Shown: positions 1 through 9,051 of the stretch, one piece after another
How positions within the stretch are numbered: position 1 is the stretch's first letter
Layout: each line of letters opens with the position of its first letter
Assembly: GCF_003049685.1 (NCBI RefSeq)
Contig: NZ_PYSY02000003.1
Span: forward strand, 613,112 to 677,111
Source of the DNA: Brucella pituitosa
Lineage (GTDB): Bacteria > Pseudomonadota > Alphaproteobacteria > Rhizobiales > Rhizobiaceae
Length of the DNA: 64,000 nucleotides
Direction of reading: 5' to 3'
The notes under the pieces: generated by a model
The model's input: only the letters and a program-made list of their open reading frames with translations
The model's database searches: none
Told to the model about the DNA's origin: nothing
Translations under genes and position numbers: made by a program

Positions 1-246
1 GTCACTGAGATGGATTGTGTCGGAAACTCTCGGAATAGGCATTTTTTAATTCCTCCCTGTTGAGCCCCTGCCCTGTTTCGGATTGAACATCAGTCATCGA
101 ATATCAGTCTAGGCAGCCCGCATTCCCGGATGAGAGATTGGTAAAATCGCGCTACCGACCGCGTTCCAAAGAGTGCGCGTGTTGATGTTGCGGGACTAGC
201 TAGAAATTCGGGTACCTACTTTAGGGTGGGGACTGACCGGAACCTA

Positions 247-1359
247 TCAAGCATGAAGAAGGCCAAGAATATCGCTTGCAAGAAGCGCATCATGGCTTGT
301 GTCGGTCATATTGTCGAAGCCGCCAGAACCACCGATACCGGCAATCTGTAGAGCATGCTGATCGACAAGCAATTGGTCTATCTGCTGGGCGTCGGCCACT
401 CCACCAGCTGGAACCGCAATGTTGATCGGGTGGAAATACCCGATATTCACGTCCACCAGACTGCCCAAGGAAACACCGTCGCCACCGCTTCCAGCACCTG
501 TGCTGCCGGTGAAAATTGTGTCTGAAGCCATGTTGAAGCCGCCGCCATTACCGCCGATCCCGGCAATCTGCGTGCCACCCTGATCGAAAATCACGTTGTT
601 TGTCTGGTGCGCCTCTGCATTGCCGCCAGCGGCAGCAACAGCGATATTGATTGGGGAGAAGATCGCCACGTTCACATCGATCATGGTGCCAGCAAAAATA
701 CCCGCTCCGCCATGCCCCGCATAGTTGTCACCGGTGAAAGAATAGGAATTTCCCGTGTCTGTATGTATCGGAGAGGCCGAAACAGACCCGGCGGCGTTAT
801 GGGATCCACCCGAGCCTCCAATGCCCGCCATCTGGTCCGCGCCTTGCAGGAAGGCAGCGTTGTTGGTCTGGTTGGCAGATGCCACGGAATCGGATCCTCC
901 TGCAACCGCAGCATTGACGGGAGCAAAAACCGCAACGTCGGAGCTAACAAGTCCACCGAAGAAAACCCCGTCGCCACCGCTTCCTGCATGATTGGAGGTC
1001 GCCCCTTCGGTTCCGCCGATCACGACATTGCCGTTTCCTCCGTCTCCTCCCATTCCAGCCATTTCAACGACATGCTGATTGATCAGTGCATTGTTGAACT
1101 GGTCCGCGTTCGACCCGGCTCCCGGACCGGCAATTGCAGTGTTGGACGGAACGAATACGGCGGATGCGTCGCTGCTGATCACACCGACGCTCAGTCCCAT
1201 TCCACCGCTTCCAGCGGAATTAGCCGTTGTGCCTGAAGCGACACCGAAAGGGAGCCATGTCGGCACGAGCGCCAGATGTCCAGCCGCAGTGGTTAAAGAC
1301 GTACCTTGGACGCCGCCTACAGTGAGGGTCTCGTTGGATATGGGACGCAGTTCATTCAT
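247..1359 (-). CDS. Glycine-rich four-repeat protein with double-glycine-like leader
   Basis: Protein of about 370 residues, function unknown. It contains four imperfect repeats of roughly 75-90 residues. Each carries a G-[SH]-G-G-x-G block, a hydrophobic stretch ending in F-x-P-x-N-x-A-[IV]-A, and a Q-[MI]-A-G-[IM]-G-G-x-G-G block. I chose the start at 1359 (MNELRPIS) because AAGGAG at 1368-1373 sits 8 bases upstream; a start at 1365 would be only 2 bases away, and one at 1416 is also open. The N-terminus (E-L then L-T-V-G-G) resembles double-glycine secretion leaders, but I see no C39-type exporter nearby. It has no transmembrane helix typical of a channel and no catalytic motif. The repetitive, glycine-rich, low-charge composition suggests a secreted or surface structural protein; this is inference. 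Confidence 0.7.
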   Translation of the reverse strand: MNELRPISNETLTVGGVQGTSLTTAAGHLALVPTWLPFGVASGTTANSAGSGGMGLSVGVISSDASAVFVPSNTAIAGPGAGSNADQFNNALINQHVVEMAGMGGDGGNGNVVIGGTEGATSNHAGSGGDGVFFGGLVSSDVAVFAPVNAAVAGGSDSVASANQTNNAAFLQGADQMAGIGGSGGSHNAAGSVSASPIHTDTGNSYSFTGDNYAGHGGAGIFAGTMIDVNVAIFSPINIAVAAAGGNAEAHQTNNVIFDQGGTQIAGIGGNGGGFNMASDTIFTGSTGAGSGGDGVSLGSLVDVNIGYFHPINIAVPAGGVADAQQIDQLLVDQHALQIAGIGGSGGFDNMTDTSHDALLASDILGLLHA

Positions 1360-1763
1360 CGCCATTTCTCCTTGCAAACGTCCGACCCCTGATGGTTTGA
1401 GGACTTTCAACTTCATGGCTATTGTGCCGTTAATTGATGCAAAAGAAGAGCCGGTAATTTGGTTACATCTGTTCGGGTGTATTCGCCAACGGTACAGCCG
1501 CAAATTTTGCCGGGCACATTTATGCTGCAAGTTGCAGGGAAACTTCGAATGGCGAGACATTGCCGTTTGCGAATTGGTTCTCACGGATCATATAAACCGC
1601 TTCAACACCAGAAGTTGTGGCGACAGCGGAATGGAGCATTTTGACGCCCATCGAGTTCAATAAACATCTCAATTAGTGTGGTGGATTTGAAGTTCCTATC
1701 ATTTGTGTTGCATCCACGTTGAGGAACTTCAAATCAGAAAACACCAATAGATTCAATATTATA

Positions 1764-2078
1764 CTAGTGCATTACCTGCGATAGGAACTCACGCAAACGC
1801 GGTGTAGATGGAGCATCGAAGAAGAGGTTCGGGGCATTATCTTCGACGATCCTGCCCTGATCCATAAAAATGACCCGATCAGCCACAGAACGCGCAAATC
1901 CCATCTCGTGCGTTACACAAATCATGGTCATGCCATCGGCGGCAAGTTCTTCCATCACATCCAGAACTTCTTTCACCATTTCTGGATCAAAGGCTGATGT
2001 CGGCTCATCAAATAACATGATACGAGGACGCATTGCCAGACTGCGTGCAATGCTATCCGAGCTTTCTGCGATGCTCAA
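1764..2078 (-). pseudogene. Remnant of polar amino-acid ABC transporter ATPase (GlnQ/HisP type)
   Basis: Only the C-terminal ~100 residues of an amino-acid importer ATPase survive. The Walker B and D-loop (LFDEPTSAFDPE), the H-loop (CVTHEMGFAR) and the typical tail (VADRVIFMDQGRIVE) are present. The Walker A half is absent, and the signature motif that should read LSGGQ is degraded to ESSDSIARSLA. No permease or binding-protein partner flanks it. An intact family member is about 245 residues, so this is less than half. Unlike most breaks in this window it is not repaired by shifting one base, so I read it as a true decaying remnant. Confidence 0.8.
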
Positions 2079-2139
2079 TGCATAGCCGTACGGATGTGAC
2101 GAACTAACAGCCCGCCACCGATGTCTTTGAATTCGTAGT

Positions 2140-2592
2140 TCAGTCTCTTATCTTCGTAGTTCGTCTACCATCGCGTTGATCCAGTTTGCTATAGACATCT
2201 GTCAATTGGGAAACGGGTACGGAGCACTTCTTCGTCCTTGCTATATCTTCAAGAACCCTGTTGCGGTTCCGTAAGGCATCGATTTCAACTTTTTCAGGCG
2301 ATTTCGGATCCATGAAAAAGAGCGCCGGAAAGAATAGAATAGCTCCCGTAGCCCCCAGAATGATATTTTTGCCCTGAGCCTGTGAACGCTCTTTCAAAGT
2401 CGCCACTATCTGGCGTTCGTTAGCAGCAAACTCACGCGAAATTCCCACGCAGTCAAATGCGCTGTCGGCTGGATGCGTTGCTGCGATCGGTTTTGCTTCT
2501 CGTCCACCACAGCCTGAGAGGATCAAAGATACACTAAGGATCGAAAAGACTGTGACAAAGTTTAATTTTTTGGGAGCAAAATTAAAGTACAT
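2140..2592 (-). CDS. Putative lipoprotein of unknown function
   Basis: 150-residue protein with a lipoprotein signal: basic N-terminus, hydrophobic stretch and lipobox L-S-G-C at about residues 25-28, so the mature protein should be lipid-anchored at Cys28. A second hydrophobic segment (about residues 76-92, ILGATGAILFFPALFF) could be a membrane helix. The C-terminus is charged and mostly helical, with Cys45 and Cys122 free to pair. It is followed upstream by a long AT-rich gap. I do not recognise the family. The lipobox makes the cell-envelope location fairly sure; the function is unknown. Confidence 0.6.
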   Translation of the reverse strand: MYFNFAPKKLNFVTVFSILSVSLILSGCGGREAKPIAATHPADSAFDCVGISREFAANERQIVATLKERSQAQGKNIILGATGAILFFPALFFMDPKSPEKVEIDALRNRNRVLEDIARTKKCSVPVSQLTDVYSKLDQRDGRRTTKIRD

Positions 2593-2908
2593 TTATAATT
2601 CTCATTATTGATAAAACAAGCATATTGAAATATGAATTTATTCAAATTAATAACTGTTTGAGTTAATTTACATTAAATGTCAATTGTTTTTAATATTAGT
2701 TTTTACATGCAGTAACTATATATATTAAAAACATGCAGATACACCCAATTAATAGCAGGCATTTATAGATATTCATTATATCATTGGCGATAAATATGGA
2801 CAGCATTCTATAATAGAAAACCAAATTGATAAGTACAAAACTAACAATTCGTCATATGTGATTGAATCAGCATGAAGGGTGTTCTGGATATAAAGCGTAT
2901 GAGCAGTG
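2593..2908. other. AT-rich intergenic stretch
   Basis: About 315 bases, strikingly A+T-rich compared with the surrounding genes, with many short runs such as ATATATATTAAAA. I see no convincing open frame, RNA gene or strong hairpin. It lies upstream of the lipoprotein gene and downstream of the DUF1801 gene, so it probably holds the lipoprotein promoter. The composition could also mark an insertion boundary. Confidence 0.5.
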
Positions 2909-3406
2909 TTAAATCTTCTCGCCGGGCAAGCCGCAGGCTTGCTTTATCCAGTCCGCGAACAGCGCTTCGTCAAAGTCTCCAGGTTCAAAAATATGAAAAT
3001 ACCGCACGTTGGCTTGCTTTGACGGTTCGGGTGGCATTGGTGTCAGGTCTGTCCCTTTGAAAAAGGTTATTTTGATATATTTCGTCATGCAGTGGAACGC
3101 AGTGAAGGATGTGCCGTCCCCTACTCCATAAAATGGAGTGTTCCAGCGAACCTTTTTTGAAACATTTGGCACCAGATTCTCAATAATGGCGTCCAGCTTT
3201 TGCCCCACATCTCGTTTCCAACCGGGCATGGCAGCGATGTAAGCCCGAACAGGTTCATTGCCGTCTGCCTTTGGAATTTGCGGATTCCCGCCGCTGAGAA
3301 GAACCGGCTTATCAGAAGCTGTTTCTTGGGGGCTGGCTTTTTGCGCCAATGATTTGGTCCCTCTCTTATAATTTTGTTTGATTGTACCGTCTCGTGCACA
3401 ATGCAC
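2909..3406 (-). CDS. DUF1801-domain protein
   Basis: Up to 165 residues. The C-terminal ~115 residues match the DUF1801 (YdhG-like) fold: a helical start around VRAYIAAMPGWKRDVGQKLD, then the characteristic KKVRWNTPFYG segment and a strand-rich end with KYIKITFFKG. The N-terminal ~50 residues (K/Q/S-rich) are poorly conserved in such proteins and the start is uncertain; a TTG at 3349 is an alternative to the ATG at 3406. Family members are small cytosolic proteins, some reported to bind iron, but the function here is unknown. It stands alone on the minus strand. Confidence 0.65.
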   Translation of the reverse strand: MHCARDGTIKQNYKRGTKSLAQKASPQETASDKPVLLSGGNPQIPKADGNEPVRAYIAAMPGWKRDVGQKLDAIIENLVPNVSKKVRWNTPFYGVGDGTSFTAFHCMTKYIKITFFKGTDLTPMPPEPSKQANVRYFHIFEPGDFDEALFADWIKQACGLPGEKI

Positions 3407-3465
3407 AACCCGTCTTTCCCAAGAAGGAAGCGGTTGCGCCTGAGTTTGAAAATTATAAAGTGAGA

Positions 3466-4602
3466 TTAGAGCGATGAACCAATTTGCAAGACTGTGAAAT
3501 CGCGCTGCAGATAGCGGTTCATCACATCTGACAAGATTGGGTTTGCAGCGGTCTCTGCTTTCGGCGCAACAATGCTAACCACGCCTGCACAAAGTTTGCC
3601 TGCCTGAACGGCATGCCCGGAAATATCGCCTTCTACCGTTCCAGCTACCGTTTCTTTCCAGGAGGCAACGACGCCGTTGACTGCCTGCTCGGCCGTTGAA
3701 CAGTCGAGATAGGAAAGTGAAATGACGACAGCGGGTGCATTATCGATTTGGGCATCGGCGATAAATCCCGCAAAATAGGGAGGAATCCCCCGGCTATTCT
3801 CTGCCACACTGTCTTTGAAAGACTGCTTTGCGGCTTCTATATCACCTGGCGAAGAGGGCAATATTTTTGCGGGATCAACACCGTCCAGACCAAAAATGGG
3901 AGATATAATCGCGGCCTGCACAATCTGACCGTTCTCTGACGGAATTGCACTCTTCAGCCCGTTAACAGCTGTAGCAATGATTTCGCTATCAGCCACCGAG
4001 GGCGTGGGTTGAGCCAATATCTTCATGTCACTTGCGGATGAGGCTTGAACCACGGCAGCATCAAGAGGCAAAACGAAGCTCGTTGCGCCGGTTGCTCCGC
4101 GCCAGGGATTTCCAGCATTCGCTTTCGTAAAATCAAGCTTGTTGGCTTCGCCATTTGCAATGAGACCTGAAACGTCACTGTCTACATCAGAAAAATCAGT
4201 GTCTTTAAGCGCCTTGACCAAAGATTGACTGGCTTGTTCATTCTGTAGACCCCAATAGGTAACGTTACCCGGGGCCTGACCAAAAGCGGCAAAATAGGTG
4301 AGATCGTCGAAAGAGATCTTTGCGTTTTTCGACCAGGCATCCAGTCCATATCCGATCGATTCAAGCGACCGGATTGGTTGTGATAGAACAAGCCTTCGCA
4401 TTCCGTTAGCTGACGGCCCTGCTTTTTCCAAACCCCGCCACGCTTGCGTGTCCAGGAAAAATATCTGCATCGCTTCGGGTTTTGTAAGTGTCTTTTGCGG
4501 TATTTGTTTTAAGGCCTGCTCCAAAACATGTGTGCTGTCCTGTGCGAATGCCGAAGTACAAAATCCTGCCATAAGGCACAGCGCAATAGCCTTCAAACGC
4601 AT
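3466..4602 (-). CDS. Exported protein of unknown function
   Basis: 378 residues from the ATG at 4602, preferred over an upstream ATG at 4665 because a GGGAGAA ribosome-binding site precedes it and the new N-terminus is a clear signal peptide (MRLKAIALCLMAGF...AFAQ, cleavage after about residue 21). The mature part is rich in Ala, Ser and Gly. It has two conserved-looking cysteines (in YLDCST and KLCAGV), consistent with one periplasmic disulfide. I do not recognise a domain. It is intact, monocistronic in appearance and probably periplasmic. Confidence 0.6.
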   Translation of the reverse strand: MRLKAIALCLMAGFCTSAFAQDSTHVLEQALKQIPQKTLTKPEAMQIFFLDTQAWRGLEKAGPSANGMRRLVLSQPIRSLESIGYGLDAWSKNAKISFDDLTYFAAFGQAPGNVTYWGLQNEQASQSLVKALKDTDFSDVDSDVSGLIANGEANKLDFTKANAGNPWRGATGATSFVLPLDAAVVQASSASDMKILAQPTPSVADSEIIATAVNGLKSAIPSENGQIVQAAIISPIFGLDGVDPAKILPSSPGDIEAAKQSFKDSVAENSRGIPPYFAGFIADAQIDNAPAVVISLSYLDCSTAEQAVNGVVASWKETVAGTVEGDISGHAVQAGKLCAGVVSIVAPKAETAANPILSDVMNRYLQRDFTVLQIGSSL

Positions 4603-4872
4603 CAACTTTCTCCCGTTCTCAGTTTCTCTGGCGACATCAGAGCCACACAAGTTTGGTTTGACCATTCGCTATGGCTTGCTGTCAACCTTCAAGGGCAGAC
4701 CATCATTGGCAGTTCTCGGAGAGAACCTATCGTGGCGGCTGGAGAAGTGATAACGAATGTATGTTCTCGTACCCCCTATTTTTGATGAGTTTAACACCAG
4801 GATTCACGCGGCCAATTTCAGTTTATGTGCGGGTGTAATGCCACCAACTCCCATACTGGGGAAATGCAGTCT

Positions 4873-5809
4873 TTATAATGCGGTCCGCCGTGTAGCCCAC
4901 CAGCATAGCAAAGACCCAGCCGTGATCATTGACACACCGAAGAAAAATTCGATGCCCGGTCGAATTCCAAGCCACAAGCACGTGAGAACTGCTGCAAGTA
5001 CTGGCGTGAAATAGGATGCGGTTGCGAGAAGTGAGATATTCCCATGACATACACCCCGGTTCCAACACGCATAAGCAACAGCAGACATCGCAGCAAAAAA
5101 CTAGGATTTGCCCCAGACCATTCCAATGAAGGACCAGTGCAGGCCCATCACTGATCGTATACTTGGTCCACAGTACAGCTGCGGTCAGCAGAAAATAAAG
5201 TGGAACCGCGCTTTTTCCATTATCAAAATGGCGCGTAACAACGGAGTACAGCCCCCATAGCAATGCGGCCGAGAATGCATAAATATAAGCTAACGGGTTG
5301 TCCTGAATATTATGAAAAATAAGATCCAGAGATAACTCATTGTCACCTTTCATAACCCAACCGATACCCATTAAGCAAAAGCCCAATGCAACAGCAAGGA
5401 GCCATGAGCCGCGCTGTTGTCCCGTCAGAACAGCAAACAGGATTGTAACGCTGGGCCATAGATAATTTATCATGCCCAGTTCCAATGCCTGATCGCGGTT
5501 GTGCGCAAGTCCTATCGCCAGCGCCAGCGAAATCTCATAAGCAACGAACAGAAGGCCGCTATACCAGATTCCTGGGTTTTTCAGATCGCGCAGCTTTGGA
5601 AGACCGAGAACGAGGGCACCAAGTATGCCACTTGTCGTATAGATCAGGGCAGCACCTGCGATAGGTCCAAAAATTTCCGACACACTGCGAATGAACCCAA
5701 TCGATACACTCCAGAGCGGAATGGCAATCATGCCAACCAGTGTCGAAAGTTGAGTCTCATTTGATACATTGTCGAGTGTGGTAAGATTTGTCATTTCATG
5801 TAATCGCAT
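4873..5809 (-). CDS. yddG: DMT-superfamily exporter, YddG-like (frame broken)
   Basis: Drug/metabolite transporter with about ten membrane helices, closest in pattern to the aromatic amino-acid exporter YddG: PLWSVSIGFIRSVSE in the first helix, NYLWPSVTILFAV in the middle, and EamA-type repeats. The frame runs from about 5809 to 5100, then breaks in a run of six A at 5095-5100. Removing one base restores the second EamA half (MSAVAYACWNRGV, SYFTPVLAAVLTCLWLG) down to the stop at 4873. The start is not fixed: ATG codons at 5809 and 5794 are both possible and no strong ribosome-binding site is visible. The break is probably a sequence error. Confidence 0.7.
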
Positions 5810-6234
5810 GTGGCTGCATATCTCCACCCGCTTTGAGGTAAGGGCTAGATCTGCAGAACTCTCTGAATTCAGTTTTCGTATTGTGGAATCGTCAGGATCA
5901 AGACGTGGCACTTTTCAAGTGAACCGGGTCGTGGAATAGCTGTTGCTTTATGTGCGGCCTGAAGGGCACTCCAAAGAATTGATTGCGAGCCGCTATACCG
6001 CTTTAATCAAACAAAGTGTTGTTTATTTTTGTCTCTGAACGTTTCTTTTCCATGCTTCACAGCTTTGTGAAAAGCAGGCTCCACAACAATAAACCTAAGC
6101 TTCTATTTCGATCCGATTATTGCACTCATTGTAATATAATCGCAATATTTGCATCAATTGTCATCAACAATCGATCCCATTAGATTGGCTTCAACAAGAT
6201 TATGGAGCGGTCATGCCGCAGAAAGGCAAACATC
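5810..6234. promoter_or_regulatory. Divergent promoter region yddG / mhqO-like
   Basis: About 420 bases between two divergent genes, AT-rich towards the mhqO side. An inverted repeat ATTGT-CATCA-ACAAT lies at 6157-6171, about 65 bases upstream of the dioxygenase start. It is a reasonable place for a repressor or LysR-type operator controlling the dioxygenase/hydrolase pair. No regulator gene is adjacent, so its binding protein is unknown. No coding frame is evident. Confidence 0.3.
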
Positions 6235-7170
6235 ATGCTGAACCAGATCAGAGGCCTTCATCACGTCACGTCGATGGCGGCCGATGCACGCCAGAACAAC
6301 AGCTTCTTTACCGATACACTCGGCCTGCGTCGCGTGAAGAAGACGGTGAACTTTGACGAACCAAGTGTTTATCACCTCTATTATGGTGATGAAGTCGGCA
6401 CCCCCGGCTCGGTCATGACTTACTTCCCGTTCCCGAACATCGTGCGCGGTCGTCCGGGCGTTGGCGAAGTCGGTGAAACCGAATTCGCTGTGCCAAAGGA
6501 TTCGCTTGGCTTCTGGAAAGACCGTCTGGTCGCAAAAGGCGTAACCGGCCTTGAAGCTGACCGCGTGTTTGGCGCTGAACGTCTGCGTTTCCAGGGGCCG
6601 GATGGCGATGGCTTTGCACTCGTTGAGATTGACGATGACAAGCGTGCGCCATGGATCAGTGCGGGCGTTTCCGAAGATGTAGCTATCCGCGGCTTCAGCG
6701 GCGCACGCATGCGGCTTCACGACATTGACGCCAGTGCCGAACTGCTCAAGTTCATGGGTTATGAACGCGCTGAAACCGAAGGCAATATCAGCCGCTTCAT
6801 CATTCCAAATGGCAATGGTGCCGATACGGTTGATCTCGAAGCCCTTCCTTCGGCACAGGCTGCACGTCAGGGCGCAGGTTCTGTCCACCACATCGCCTTT
6901 GCGGTGCCGGACCGGGCTGCACAGCTTGAAGTGCGCAAGGCGCTGATGGACACGGGCTATCATGTCACGCCGGTGATCGACCGCGATTATTTCTGGGCGA
7001 TCTACTTCCGCACCCCGGGCGGCGTGTTGTTTGAAATCGCAACCAATGAACCCGGCTTTGACCGCGATGAAGACACGGCGCATCTGGGCGAAGCACTCAA
7101 GCTGCCAAGCCGCTATGAGGCCTATCGTGATCGCATCGAAGCCAATCTCGAGCCTTTGACTGATAAATAA
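6235..7170 (+). CDS. Vicinal-oxygen-chelate ring-cleaving dioxygenase (MhqO/LinE-like)
   Basis: 311 residues in two glyoxalase/VOC domains (about 1-145 and 150-285). The first opens with GLHHVTSMAADA and the second contains SVHHIAFAVPD and GVLFEIATNEPGF, which supply the His, His and Glu metal ligands expected for Fe(II) extradiol-type enzymes of the MhqO/PcpA/LinE group. The ATG at 6235 follows an AAAGG; an upstream ATG at 6202 adds an unsupported, basic 11-residue tail. The next gene, an MhqD-like hydrolase, lies 48 bases downstream, and this pairing is known from hydroquinone/quinone resistance in Bacillus. A role in detoxifying quinones is inferred from family and context. Confidence 0.85.
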   Translation: MLNQIRGLHHVTSMAADARQNNSFFTDTLGLRRVKKTVNFDEPSVYHLYYGDEVGTPGSVMTYFPFPNIVRGRPGVGEVGETEFAVPKDSLGFWKDRLVAKGVTGLEADRVFGAERLRFQGPDGDGFALVEIDDDKRAPWISAGVSEDVAIRGFSGARMRLHDIDASAELLKFMGYERAETEGNISRFIIPNGNGADTVDLEALPSAQAARQGAGSVHHIAFAVPDRAAQLEVRKALMDTGYHVTPVIDRDYFWAIYFRTPGGVLFEIATNEPGFDRDEDTAHLGEALKLPSRYEAYRDRIEANLEPLTDK

Positions 7171-7218
7171 CTGGATGCCTCCGGCTTTGCCGGAGGCACC
7201 CTCCTTTGGAGGATTATC

Positions 7219-7821
7219 ATGACAAAAAAGGAATATTTCAGCTTCCGGCGCGAAGGTGTTGCCGGTTCTCCGGTCGTCATCGCGTTTCACGGCACAGGTG
7301 GCAATGAGCACCAGTTCACCGGCCTGATCGACCAGATACTGCCCGATGCAGGCATTGTCGCGCCGCGCGGCGATGTATCGGAATTCGGTGCCAATCGCTT
7401 CTTCCGCCGTACAGGCGAAGGCGTCTATGACATGGATGACCTTCACCTGCGCACGGAGAAGATGCTGGGCTTTATAAGCGAGGTTCGCGAGCAGAATCTG
7501 GGTCGTGAAATCTATGCGCTCGGTTATTCGAACGGAGCAAATATTCTGGCATCCATGCTGTTTCGCGACCCAAACCTGTTTAACCGTGCAGCACTCATGC
7601 ATCCGCTGATCCCATGGACACCGGAACCGCAGCCCGCACTCTCCGGCAAACGGGTTTTGATCACGGCTGGCGAAGTCGATCCGATCTCGCCACTCAAGCT
7701 CTCAAAGAGCCTGATTGAATGGTTCAAAGCACAGGGTGCAGACGTCAAATCCCTGATTGCACCCGGCGGGCATGAAATCCGTCCCGTTGAATTGGAGAGC
7801 TTGCGGAATTTTCTGCAATAA
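7219..7821 (+). CDS. Alpha/beta hydrolase, MhqD/phospholipase-carboxylesterase family
   Basis: 200 residues, the full length for this family. The catalytic triad is visible: the nucleophile in GYSNGAN (Ser about 106), Asp in the AGEVDPISP loop, and His in APGGHEI. The oxyanion loop is FHGTGGNEHQF. A GGAGG-like ribosome-binding site (TTTGGAGGATTATCATG) precedes the start. It probably forms an operon with the dioxygenase upstream, as MhqD does with MhqO, acting in the cytosol on a ring-cleavage or quinone-derived ester. The substrate is not deducible from sequence. Confidence 0.85.
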   Translation: MTKKEYFSFRREGVAGSPVVIAFHGTGGNEHQFTGLIDQILPDAGIVAPRGDVSEFGANRFFRRTGEGVYDMDDLHLRTEKMLGFISEVREQNLGREIYALGYSNGANILASMLFRDPNLFNRAALMHPLIPWTPEPQPALSGKRVLITAGEVDPISPLKLSKSLIEWFKAQGADVKSLIAPGGHEIRPVELESLRNFLQ

Positions 7822-7859
7822 CTCAAAGAGTTGAGATCATCATCCACTTCAATAGCCAT

Positions 7860-7889
7860 AAAAAAGTAGCGGCTTTTTCAAGCCGCTAC
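7860..7889 (-). terminator. Rho-independent terminator of the porin gene
   Basis: Perfect 10-bp stem GTAGCGGCTT / AAGCCGCTAC with a TTTC loop at 7866-7889. On the minus strand it is followed by a run of six T (A at 7860-7865). It lies 52 bases beyond the porin stop codon and can also end the plus-strand hydrolase transcript, so it is likely bidirectional. Confidence 0.85.
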
Positions 7890-7941
7890 CCTGTCGCTTC
7901 AAATCTGACTGGAGGTTATCAAATCCGAACGAACGATCAGA

Positions 7942-9051
7942 TCAGAACGAACGCTGGAAGCGAACCATGCCCTGCCAGGCCTTTTCGCCCTTAAGTTCCG
8001 AGCGGTCATCCGACCACTTGGTGTAAGAAATTTCAGGCGTTACAGTGAAGCCCGGCACCAGAGTGTAAGCTACGTTTGCAGTGGCTGCAAAACGGCCGAC
8101 ATCTTCATAAGCTGCCTGAACGTTGATCGTTGCCTGCTTGGTTGCCTTGAACTTGGCACCACCCCAAACGGCCCAATCGCCACCCCATGTACCGTAGAAG
8201 CTGTCGATGCGACGAACACCGCGCCAGCTACCATCAGCAAAGCGCTGTGTAACCGTGTAGTTGTCATCGTTCGACTTGTATGCGCCCTGCACCCAGACCG
8301 AGAACTGTTCGGTCACGTTCACATCGAGGCGAACTTTACCGGCCCACTCTTCGTTGAGTGCGTCATAAGCTGCAACACCAGCAATCGAACCCCATGACTG
8401 AGCAAACTTCAAGCCACCAACAACATGCGGCGTGTAGTCATCGATTGTGACGTTGACGTCCGAGTCGCCATTGCCACCCTGTTCGAGAGCGATTACAGCC
8501 GAGAAACCGTTGCCGCCCTTGAAGCTATAGCTGATGGCGTTGGTGCGCGTGCCGCCGGCCAGAATGACGTCGTCGTTCATGACATCGCCGAGGTAACCAG
8601 TAAAGGTCACGAACTTGGATTCATCGAGACCAAGGCGAAGACCGCCGAGTTCGATATATGCGAAGCGGAGCTGGCCGCTTGCGCCGTTTTCACCGTTGTT
8701 CCAATCATAGCGCACGTCGGCATAGGTCTTAAGTGTGCCCAGATCCGTCTCGGACGCAGTAGAAAAACGAAGTTCAAAGCGGGACTTCATGTCATAGGTG
8801 TCGCGTTCCAGCTGCGACAAACGCTTGGCGTAGACGTTATCGCCCCCTTTAACGTCATAACGAAGATAGCCGTGAATACGTAGGCAGGTTTCGGTGCCTG
8901 GGATGTAGAAATAGCCCGCGCCATAAGCATCGCAAACGCGGACATACTCTACGGCTTCTGGCTCTGGTGCAACGATCGCATCAGCAGCCTGTGCAGCCGA
9001 CACAAACGAGAATACTGCAGCCGAAGCGCAGAGAAAATTCTTAACCCTCAT
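7942..9051 (-). CDS. omp2b: Omp2-type outer-membrane porin
   Basis: 369 residues, a typical length for Brucellaceae Omp2 porins. The start at 9051 has a GGAG 7 bases upstream and gives a clean signal peptide (MRVKNFLCASAAVFSFVSAAQA, 22 residues). The mature N-terminus has the family hallmarks: EAVEYVRVCDAYGAGYFYIP, then C-L-R-I-x-G-Y-[LV]-R-Y-D, with two cysteines that can pair. Alternating beta strands run to a terminal Phe (VRFQRSF), the outer-membrane assembly signal. Brucella carries omp2a and omp2b side by side; only one copy is seen here, so 2a versus 2b cannot be decided and the symbol is tentative. Confidence 0.9.
   Translation of the reverse strand: MRVKNFLCASAAVFSFVSAAQAADAIVAPEPEAVEYVRVCDAYGAGYFYIPGTETCLRIHGYLRYDVKGGDNVYAKRLSQLERDTYDMKSRFELRFSTASETDLGTLKTYADVRYDWNNGENGASGQLRFAYIELGGLRLGLDESKFVTFTGYLGDVMNDDVILAGGTRTNAISYSFKGGNGFSAVIALEQGGNGDSDVNVTIDDYTPHVVGGLKFAQSWGSIAGVAAYDALNEEWAGKVRLDVNVTEQFSVWVQGAYKSNDDNYTVTQRFADGSWRGVRRIDSFYGTWGGDWAVWGGAKFKATKQATINVQAAYEDVGRFAATANVAYTLVPGFTVTPEISYTKWSDDRSELKGEKAWQGMVRFQRSF

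Noticed and set aside
607..1236. 209-codon plus-strand frame opposite the glycine-rich gene
   Set aside because: It is a mirror of the repetitive minus-strand gene and lacks a ribosome-binding site and conserved features.
6211..7602. 463-codon minus-strand open frame opposite the dioxygenase and hydrolase genes
   Set aside because: It mirrors the two intact plus-strand enzymes with catalytic motifs, has no family resemblance and an odd composition; long antisense frames arise from the codon usage.
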